A DNA stretch of 64,000 bases from assembly GCF_029873635.1 (NCBI RefSeq), contig NC_080418.1, forward strand, positions 13,433,562-13,497,561, read 5' to 3'. The first letter of the stretch is position 1; the number at the start of each line of letters is the position of its first letter. Shown here one piece after another: positions 56,537 through 64,000 of this stretch. This stretch comes from Malania oleifera. Taxonomy: Eukaryota; Streptophyta; Magnoliopsida; Santalales; Ximeniaceae. The translations under genes were made by a program, and so were the position numbers. Under the pieces are notes generated by a model. It was not told the origin of the DNA. It was given only the letters and a program-made list of their open reading frames with translations, and ran no database searches.

Positions 56537-57671
56537 CCCTCGTTTCGTTTGCATAATGGAATTGAAATAGCGGCCCTTTCTTAGGTTTGCGAAATGAAAT
56601 TGAAGCAGGAAAGGAATTGAGGAAGGAATGGAATCAAGGTAGGAATGGAAATACTTTTGGAATGCATTATTGCATTTAATAATATGGAATAACTAGAAAT
56701 CTAGATTCAATTTCTTTCCAACATTCGATATTCTTCAATGGCTACTATAATGGAATGAACCATAAGTCTTTTTTTTTTTTGTAAAATCGATAATACATAA
56801 TTATTTAATTTTGTATTTTTTATTTATTATTTTATGATAGTAATTTTTATTAGCTCTAATAATATTTTTTTTTATTGTTGTTATTATTATTTTTTGTTTT
56901 TATACTAATTATTATCCCTATAATAATAATAATTTTTTCCCTTTTTATTATTGTTGTTCTTTTTGTTATTATTGTTTTATAGTAATAAATATTATTGCCA
57001 TTGTAATTATTATTTTTTATTTTTATAATAGTTATTGTCCTTAATTTTTCCTTATTTTTATTATTATTATTATTATTATTGTTCTTTATTATTATTTTAA
57101 TAGTAATAAATATTATTGCCATTGTAATTATTATTAATTATTATTTTTATAATAATTATTGTCCTTAAAATAATAATAATTAGTTTTGCAATATTTATTT
57201 TTATTGTTCTTGTTTTTATTATTCTAATAGTAATAAATATTATTATTAGTTATTGTAATTGCTAGGAGTAGCTATTATTTTTTATTATTTTTATAATAAT
57301 CATTATTCTTGAAACAATAATTATTATTTTGGCCCTTTAAATTATTAATATTTTTCTTGTTATTATTATTTTTATAATAAATAATATTATTGTTATTGTA
57401 ATTATTATTAATTGTTATTAATTTATTATAATAGTAATAATAATTAGTCTTATTAGTATTAGTTTGTTGTTTTTAGAATATTTTTAATTATAAAATGAGT
57501 CTGATTCCTTAGAATGAAGATTAAATCTAGCCCATTTGGATTGGAATCACGATTTGCATTCTGATTAGAATATGATTCTACTCTTAATTTAACAAATCAA
57601 ATGCAGGAATGTGATTCCATTCCTAATGTTTGATTCCATTTCAGGCCTAATTTTGCACACCAAACGGGGGT
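56537..57671. mobile_element. Long AT-rich foldback element with TAA flanks
   Basis: The ends are inverted: CCCTCGTTTCGTTTGCATAAT (left) against the reverse complement of ...TTTTGCACACCAAACGGGGGT (right), about 80% alike. TAA occurs on each side (56534-56536, 57672-57674), which would fit PIF/Harbinger-type target duplications. The interior from 56760 to 57480 is TTA/AAT low-complexity with repeated 'aataaatattattgcc' words. No transposase. 'aaacgggg' style ends recur near 58690-58780, so a second related copy may follow. Confidence 0.45.
56760..57480. repeat. (TTA)n-like low-complexity tract
   Basis: Over 700 bp of T/A triplets broken by 'attgccattgtaattatta' blocks at about 56990, 57115 and 57245, about 125 bp apart, hinting at a duplicated unit. 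Open frames here are poly-Asn artefacts. Confidence 0.8.
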
Positions 57672-58118
57672 TAAAGGAATTGAGAGAGGAATTGAATTTA
57701 AGGCAGGAATGAATTTGCTTTTGACATGTTTTTATTGGGTTTTTTAGTAACAAGAAATGACGGTAGAAATCATAGTTTTGATTTCTTTAAAACATTTCGT
57801 ATTCTTCAATGGTGGTTATAATGAATTGAAAAAAATTCATTTTTCGAAAATACCCTACAAATATTATTATTTTTTAGAATTTTCAAATATATGACTTTAA
57901 ATTCAACATTTAGATCATAATATTTGTTTACATTTTTAGTACTAATTAAAAACTTTTTTGTTTTGATTTTATTTGATATTTTTCAAAGTAAACAACAATT
58001 ATAGTAATAATAATAATAAATTACCTTTATTTTTTTGTTATTTAATTGCTTTTATAATAATTATTAATGTAACTATTATTTTATTCTCTTCGTATTATTA
58101 TCTTTGTAATAATTAGTA

Positions 58119-58408
58119 GGGTAAAAGACATTGACCTCTTTTGAGGTTTCAAAAATTTCAAAGATCTCCCCTGAGGGTTCAAGAACTCCATTGACCTCAC
58201 TTGAGGTTTGCTAAAAAATACAAACGTTCCATTGTATTTTTGCAAAAGACAAGTTTTTTTGAATCGAGGTTTGTTCCTTTTTGGCAAACCTCTGGGGAGG
58301 TCTGTGACATTTTTGAAACCTCAAGGGAGGTCTGTCGCATTTTTGAAATCTCAGGGGAGGTCTTTGTTTGTTTACCAAACCTTAGGGGAGGTGAGTGTCT
58401 TTTGCCCT
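58119..58408. mobile_element. 290-bp MITE with 9-bp target duplication
   Basis: The ends are GGGTAAAAGACATTGACCTC and the reverse complement of GAGGTGAGTGTCTTTTGCCC, inverted repeats of 20 bp with three mismatches. TAATTAGTA (58110-58118) and TAATTATTA (58409-58417) flank it, eight of nine bases matching. Inside, 'aggggaggtct' and 'cctcaagggagg' words recur in both orientations, forming a foldback. Mutator-like by duplication length; no coding capacity. Confidence 0.8.
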
Positions 58409-58417
58409 AATTATTAT

Positions 58418-59690
58418 AATAATAATTTACTATTATTGTTTTTGTCGTCATTGTTGGTTGTTATTTTGTTATTTTTACTATCTTTATAATAATAAGTATT
58501 TTTATTTTATTATTATTGTTGTTTTTACTTTTTTCCTTTTTAAGAATGGTATTAATTATTTTGGGGGTTATAATTAGCATTCAAAAAAATGACTCGAGTG
58601 GAATTATGATTCCTACCTGTAAAAGAAGGAGTCACCATTCCATTGAATGGGGGAATTATACAAACCATTTAATGGGATGTAATTCGATCCTCGATTACAC
58701 AAACCAAACATGGGGAATGTGAATCAATATCAAAATTACGATTTCATTCTTACATTGATTCCACAAACCATGTGGGGGCAAAATATCTATTTTGATGGAA
58801 ATTTTTTGAGAGCCTCAATTTATGAATTTTGATAGAAATTTTATTGGAAATTACAATTGAAACTTTGGAAAATAGTAAAATATATGATGGGAATTCGCTT
58901 GTTTCTCTTTAGTTTTAAATTTAAAAAATTGAAGTTATAGCCGATATATTTGAATATTCAGTCAAAACTGTGCAAAAAAGAAATGGAATGTTTTTTCCCC
59001 CCTATTCTAGACTCTCGCAAAATCCTACTGTGGATTAAAATTTTGGCAAAATTACCACAGTTTTAGACCATGCATTTGATTCATCTTTATGGGGTGCACA
59101 TTTAGTAAAATTGTACATAAGATACCTTGGGTGATGAAATCTTGATTTCTAAAACACATTAGCACTTATATTTTAAAAAAAGGAAGACCTAAATGTTCAA
59201 TACTAGATATAAATGCATAGAAAATATTGAACTACCGAGCATAGCTCAACATAGTTCCAAAATACAATAATAAACACATAAAACTACAAAAGTACAAGTT
59301 ACATTAGAATCCAAATCTAAAAGCTATTTGTCGACATTATCAAGTAAGATATTACTTTTCCTCTAGAAGACTAGGATGATAAATTCACACTCCATATTGA
59401 TCTTGTGCAATGGGTGTTCTCACTATAGCATTAACACTCCATGTCAAAGAATCATCTTCTAATACATTCATCATCTTTATCGGCATCTCCACTCATTCCT
59501 CCAATAAACTATTCATTCATATTGTTGATATCTTTTAAGAAAGGTGTGATCAATGGTGATACTAGTGACCTAGCATTGTCACCAAGTGTGGCACATTTTC
59601 CTTTGCTTACCCTATACCAAATTTCCAACCACCTCAGAAGCACATGCACCGAACAAAAGATTGTTTTTTTTTTTGTCCACACACGATGAA
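58418..59690. other. AT-rich sequence, no confirmed feature
   Basis: T-rich and AT-rich sequence. A minus-strand frame at 59694-59509 (61 residues) has a coding-like composition but no recognised family, and its extent is short. Not called as a gene. Confidence 0.4.
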
Positions 59691-59699
59691 TCAAACGCT

Positions 59700-60310
59700 A
59701 CCTAAAGAAGAGAACAAGAAAGGTTTGGAGGACTGGGGGCTGTACTCTAGGGGATCACTTCGATGCTTAAAGTCAGAAAAAATGGAAGGGTATGAAATGA
59801 CAACATAATATGAAAATGAGTTATTGTAAGATACCTTACCTCTTCTCGGAGTGCCCCTTTAATAGTTGTTGTTTTGGCCTTCCTCCCATTAATTCCCCAA
59901 TTAAGGAGGAGGGTTATTAGGGAGTTACGGACTTTTATGTTAGGACTTATATTGGATTTTTGTTGTTGCTGCTAAAATCTAGACCGAGATTTGTTGGATC
60001 TATCACAACCTTGGCCACTTGAAAAAGAGAAAAAGAAAGGCTTGGAGGACTCGGGGTTTATTTTTGGGGATTACTCCATTGCCCGAGTTAGGAAAATGGA
60101 AGGGTATGTATTGAATGGAAACAGTATAAGATTGACAATGTTTGAGATGTGCTTACTTCTTCTCAGAGTGACCAATTTTATAATTGTGTAAGCTTTCCTT
60201 TCATTAATTCCCCCATTTATGAGGAATTTATTAAGGATTTACGGGCCTTTATGTTGGAGGTTATATACTGGATTTATGGGTCTTTATTGGGGGTGTTACA
60301 AGAGTTTATT
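59700..60310. repeat. Diverged tandem duplication of about 290 bp
   Basis: Two copies share the order 'aagaaaggtttggaggactggggg', 'ggggatcactccgatg'-like, 'aaaatggaagggtatg', 'cttctcggagtg', 'cattaattcccc', 'acgg.cttttatgtt' and 'atattggattt': first 59703-59970, second 60015-60280. The second ends in 'gggggtgttaca', an LTR-like terminus. Possibly two LTR fragments of one small element; family not recognised. Confidence 0.55.
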
Positions 60311-61850
60311 ATCCCCTTTAATTCTCCTTCATGCCCATCTAACCTTATTTAATTTTTAGACCAACATTTTATGCTTTATTAGTTGCCCTCCACTCCTAAG
60401 CCCTAGGAATTCTTCCTTCACTTCTTAAAGCTATAATTGGCGTTGGTTGCCTTAATCTGCTGCATAAGGTTGACATTCAAAATTCTCCAACAACAATACA
60501 ACGGACACCGAATCATTCAAATGTTGTTGGGCTAGACCACCTCTCCTTTTGCTATAAAGCTGTAAGAATTGACGAATAACATTGAAAATAAAATGATTTT
60601 GAGAAAATCTTCTAAGTTTTTTAAGAGTTTACCCATGATATTCTAGTGACTTTTATATTGAAATGTGCTCTAATTTTTTTCACAACCAAAAGCTCTACAT
60701 GACTAGGAATTCTTTATAGAAAACTTCCAAGTTTGGAGTTAGCGATCCAAATGAGCTCCACCACTCTATTGTTAATTAATTTAATTCCCAATGAACATCT
60801 ACAACCTAAAAATTAATTTAAGGAGTGAAGATACACATGAATACTAATTTAAACCAAATCAGCTCCCCCCCCCCCCCCCAAAAAGGATCCATCACTATTT
60901 CTTTGTCTTCCAAAGGAGGCTCTCTTTCTCGGTACTTCGATTTTTTTAAGAATCTCAATGGAAGAGAGGTCGATGAGCTTTCCACTTATATCTTTGGACC
61001 AGCTTATTCTAATCAACAAAGGAGATGAATGGGGTTGGGGGAGGATGTGATTCTTCAAGCCTCTTTTCCACTAAGTCTTTCTTCCTTCACTTGAGGTTTC
61101 CTTCTTTGAGCCTTTTCCCTTGGAGCAACATCATTTTGAAGGCAAAGGTTCCTTTCAAGGTTCAGATTTTCATATGTATGGTGACTCTAAACGAGATTAA
61201 CACACAATTTGTCACAAATTAGAAGGCCCTTCCAGGCCGTAGACCCTGACATCTATGTGATGCCATGAGTCCTTTAAAATGAATGCTTGCCCTTTCCTTT
61301 GTTCAAAGGTGGCATCTCGTGGTGCTCTCTTTTCTTGTTTTGATGAAGCTTGGGTGTTTGTAGGCAATGGGCAATTTCCTCTGGGTGAGATGTTGGAGTT
61401 CAAGCAAAAGTAGAAAGGGAGTTGTTCTTTGGCACAATGCCATTTATGCTCTTTCTTGGGGTGTGCCGCTGCCTAACCTTGTTGGAGAGTGGAAAGACTA
61501 TCACTATAATTCTCTGTTTTCTTTCGTCTACTTTGCGTTTACTTTTGCTCTGTTTTGAGTTGTGCCACTATCGAACTTTTAGGGATTGGAAAAGCAATAT
61601 TATTGGAAATTTTGTTTGTTTTCTTTTGTCTACTTTTGTTCTTTGGAGGGCCTTTTGTTCTTCTCCTCATTGTACACTTTTGGATAGTTGTCAATACATT
61701 TTTTCCTTACCCAAAAGAAAAATACTAACTAAAACCAAATTAATTAAAAATGCTAATTTACTAGGGTCTTTTATCTCATAGCTATATTAATTTCATAGAG
61801 GCATCGATCACTATGATATGTTGACAACTCATTGAAAATTTAGGGGTTGG
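60311..61850. other. Non-coding stretch, no confirmed feature
   Basis: Includes a C15 run (60864-60878) and broken frames near 61030-61780 without recognised domains. Words such as 'wshnaiyalswg' in frame near 61420 resemble LINE tail proteins only weakly. Nothing called. Confidence 0.4.
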
Positions 61851-61895
61851 TATCAACAACAACAACAACAACAACAAAACCAAGTCTTAGTCCCA

Positions 61896-63464
61896 CTAAG
61901 TGGGGTCGGCTAAATGAATCCTTTTCCGCCAATTTATGCGATCATGGACCATTTCTTTTGATAGATTTAAAGACATTAAATCCTTACTCACTATCTCCTC
62001 CCAAGTTATTTTAGGTCTACCCCTACCCCTTCTACTGCCCCCCGCAGTAACTAAGTCACTCTTCCTCACAGGTGCACTATAAGGCCTACGTTGCAAGTGT
62101 CCATACCATCTGAGTCGTCCTTCCCTTATCTTATCTTCTATAGGAGCTACACCTAACTTACCACGAATATGTTCATTCCTTAATTTATCTTTTAATGTTA
62201 TACCACTCATCCATCTAAGCATTCTCATCTCGGCAACTTTTACTTTTTGGATATTATGTTTCTTCGTCGCCCAACATTCTGATCCATATAGCATAGCTGG
62301 TCTTATAGCTGTCCTGTAAAACTTTCCTTTCAATTTTAAGGGTATTCTATGATCACATAGAACACTTGAAGAACTTCTCTATTTTACCCAACCTGCTTTA
62401 ACTCTATGCATTATATCATCTTCAATTTCTCCTTCAGCTTGCATAATAGATCCAAGGTATCGAAATCTACAAGTGCTATTTATTTCTTCATCATCAAGTT
62501 TAACTTTGTCTCCAATATTCCTCCTATCATTACTAAAATTACATTTCATATATTCTGTTTTATTTCTACTTATCTTAAAGCCTCTAGATTCCAAAGCTTT
62601 TCTCCATAATTCTAACTCAACCTCTACTCCATCCTTAGTTTCGTCAATTAATACAATATCATTTGCAAATAACATACACCATGGAACCTCCTTTTGAATA
62701 CTTTTAGTCAATTGGTCCATCATTAAAGCAAAAAGATAAGGACTCAAAGTAGATCCTTGATGTACACCTATGGTAATTGGAAATTCTCTAGTTTCTCCAT
62801 CTATAGTCTTTACACTAGTCATTACTCCATCGTACATATCCTTAATGACATCGGTTTACCTACAACATACACCCTTTTTTTCTAAAACCCACCATAGAAC
62901 TTCCCTAGGTATCCTATCATATGCTTTCTCAAGGTCAATAAATATCATATGCAAGTCCCTCTTCTTTTCCCTAGACTTTTCCATTAATCTTCTTAAAAGA
63001 TAAATAGCTTCTGTGGTAGATCTCCCAGGCATAAAACCAAATTGATTTTCTGAGATCTTCATTTCTAACCTTAATCTTTGTTCAACTACTCTTTCCCATA
63101 GTTTCATCGTATGACTCATAAGTTTTATTTCACGATAGTTATTACAATTTTGAATATCTCCTTTATTTTTGTATATAGGTATTAAAGTGCTTTTCCTCCA
63201 TTCATCTGACATTTTCTTAGTTTTTACAATTGTATTAAATAAATTAGTTAACCATATAATTCCGTTATCACTCAAGCATTTCCAAACTTCAATTGGGATG
63301 TTATCTGGTCCCATAGCTTTCCCATTTTTCATCTTTTTTAGTGCAAACTTAACTTCGTTAACTCTAATTTTTAGAATAAATCTTATATTTTTAGTCTTTT
63401 CCTCATTTGACAATTCTAAATTTAAGCCTTCTATTTGGTTTTCGTTAAACAACTTACTAAAGTA
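61896..63464 (-). pseudogene. RTE reverse transcriptase and C-terminal domain
   Basis: Landmarks in order: VKFALKKMKNGKAMGPDNIP, WRKSTLIPIYKNKGD, NYREIKLMSHTMKLWERVV, ENQFGFMPGRSTTEAI, IFIDLEKAYDRIPREVLW (catalytic Asp), GVHQGSTLSPYLFALMMD, MLFANDIVLI (normally FADD, here FAND), CRFRYLGSIMQ, LYGSECWATKKHNIQ, RMLRWMSGIT, LRWYGHLQRRP and RGRGRPKITWEEIV. The three open pieces (63452-62856, 62837-62379, 62333-61896) are in the same phase, split by TAA near 62846 and TAG near 62361; a TGA near 63464 precedes them. Few changes, so a fairly young dead copy. Confidence 0.9.
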
Positions 63465-64000
63465 ACTTCACCATCTTTCTTTAATATCTTTGTCCTTAAC
63501 CAAGACAATATCATCCTCACTTTTTATACATTTTACATTTCCTAAGTCCTTGTTCTTCTTTTCTCTAGCTTTAGCAAGTTTAAATATATCTCTTTCTCCT
63601 TCTTTTGTACCTAATCTATCATACAAACTATTAAATGATCTACATTTAGCTTCACTAACGGCCCCTTTTGCATCTTTTCTTGCCTCCTTATATTTTTCAA
63701 AGTTATCGCTGTTTCTACATTTTTGCCACGTTTTATATCAAATTCTTTTTGTCTTTATGATTTTTTGTACATCTTTATCCCACCACCAACTTTCTTTACC
63801 ATTTGAGAATCTTCCCCTTGATTCGCCTAAAATCTCTTTCGCTATCTTTTTAATAGAGCTAGCTAATCTATTCCAAAGAGTATGTGAATCTATCCCATCC
63901 TCTAAGGTCCAATCCCCATCTTTGATTATTTTATCTTTAAATTTTATTATATTTTCTTCTTATAGGTTCCACCATCTAGTTCTCCTACACTGGTTTATTT
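63465..64000 (-). pseudogene. RTE region between endonuclease and reverse transcriptase
   Basis: The minus-strand frame reads pieces such as ESRGRFSNGKESWWWDKDVQ, KYKEARKDAKGAVSEAK and DRLGTKEGERDIFKLAK, which is the linker upstream of the RTE reverse transcriptase (usually KESWWWNEEVQ...KAK...KK). Stops near 63740 and 63960. It continues past the window edge. Confidence 0.8.

Larger units (their letters stand above)
61854..64000 (-). mobile_element. RTE-clade LINE, 3' two thirds
   Basis: On the minus strand the element enters from beyond the window and ends with 'gccgaccccacttagtggga' and a (TTG)n tail (plus-strand CAA repeat 61854-61878), the usual 3' end of plant RTE elements. Reverse transcriptase and the carboxy-terminal domain lie in one reading frame from at least 63452 to 61896, with a few stops. 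The endonuclease would lie to the right, outside the window. Confidence 0.9.

Noticed and set aside
56856-57122. Asn/Ile/Lys-only frame
   Set aside because: Translation of the (TTA)n-like tract.
59509-59694. 61-residue minus-strand frame with plausible composition
   Set aside because: No recognised family, short, and no splice or start context to support a gene.

Overview
The window looks like a gene-poor, transposon-dense stretch of a flowering-plant (probably eudicot) nuclear genome. Nothing bacterial or viral is present. The sequence shows Ty3/gypsy Tekay-type chromovirus and Ogre/Tat elements, Ty1/copia elements, a Cassandra-type TRIM with a 5S-rRNA-like segment, L1- and RTE-type LINEs, Mutator-type MITEs with 9-bp target duplications, and one exon of a plant-specific DCD-domain gene. 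The species cannot be named from the sequence alone.

Layout. 1-13.2 kb is a patchwork of broken elements: copia-type LTR end (1-587); rearranged minus-strand gypsy LTR/gag remnant (588-2743); gypsy LTR end joined at a tRNA primer site to a Cassandra TRIM (2744-3503); small deleted copia element (3504-4131); larger minus-strand copia element (4132-10901) split by two solo LTRs (4696-6519 and 7151-8109, the latter with GGGGT target duplications); gypsy LTR fragment (11107-about 13175). 13839-48822 is one nest that can be unpicked from target duplications. A copia-type solo LTR (TATAT) holds an Ogre/Tat element (14114-47091, minus, GGCAT/GACAT). That element holds a gypsy solo LTR (19662-21733), a copia-type solo LTR (22552-33884) which itself holds a full-length Tekay element (23964-33371, minus, TACAT), a 3'-truncated Tekay relative (38608-42330, minus) and a second copia-type solo LTR (43454-45688, GTGCG). 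48.8-64 kb is the less repetitive, genic side: probable promoter and 5' leader (about 49.6 kb), LINE, SINE and MITE debris, a DCD-domain coding exon (55213-55773), and a near-complete RTE LINE running off the right edge on the minus strand.

How it works together. Most coding potential is decayed gag-pol. The only host gene supported is the DCD-domain gene, whose first coding exon appears to follow a 5.3-kb leader intron containing LINE remnants; its remaining exons were not found. The Tekay element is the youngest large insertion (matching LTRs, exact target duplication) but carries at least two frameshifts and about eight stop codons. The Ogre element has a gag remnant and no visible reverse transcriptase or integrase, so it looks non-autonomous.

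Most notable signal. Every well-preserved LTR of four families carries, just upstream of its TATA box, an array of a family-specific 12-17 bp (near-)palindrome at strikingly regular spacing. In the Tekay-like family it is TTCGTCGACGAA, arranged as two blocks of four with spacings near 21-25-21 bp and about 46 bp between blocks. That spacing is kept in copies whose spacer sequences differ. Three copia-type LTR families use other motifs at about 20-22, 31 or 41 bp, and the Ogre LTR has an exact 20-bp array in the corresponding zone. Integral-helical-turn spacing in unrelated LTRs suggests a shared promoter-proximal design whose function is unknown.
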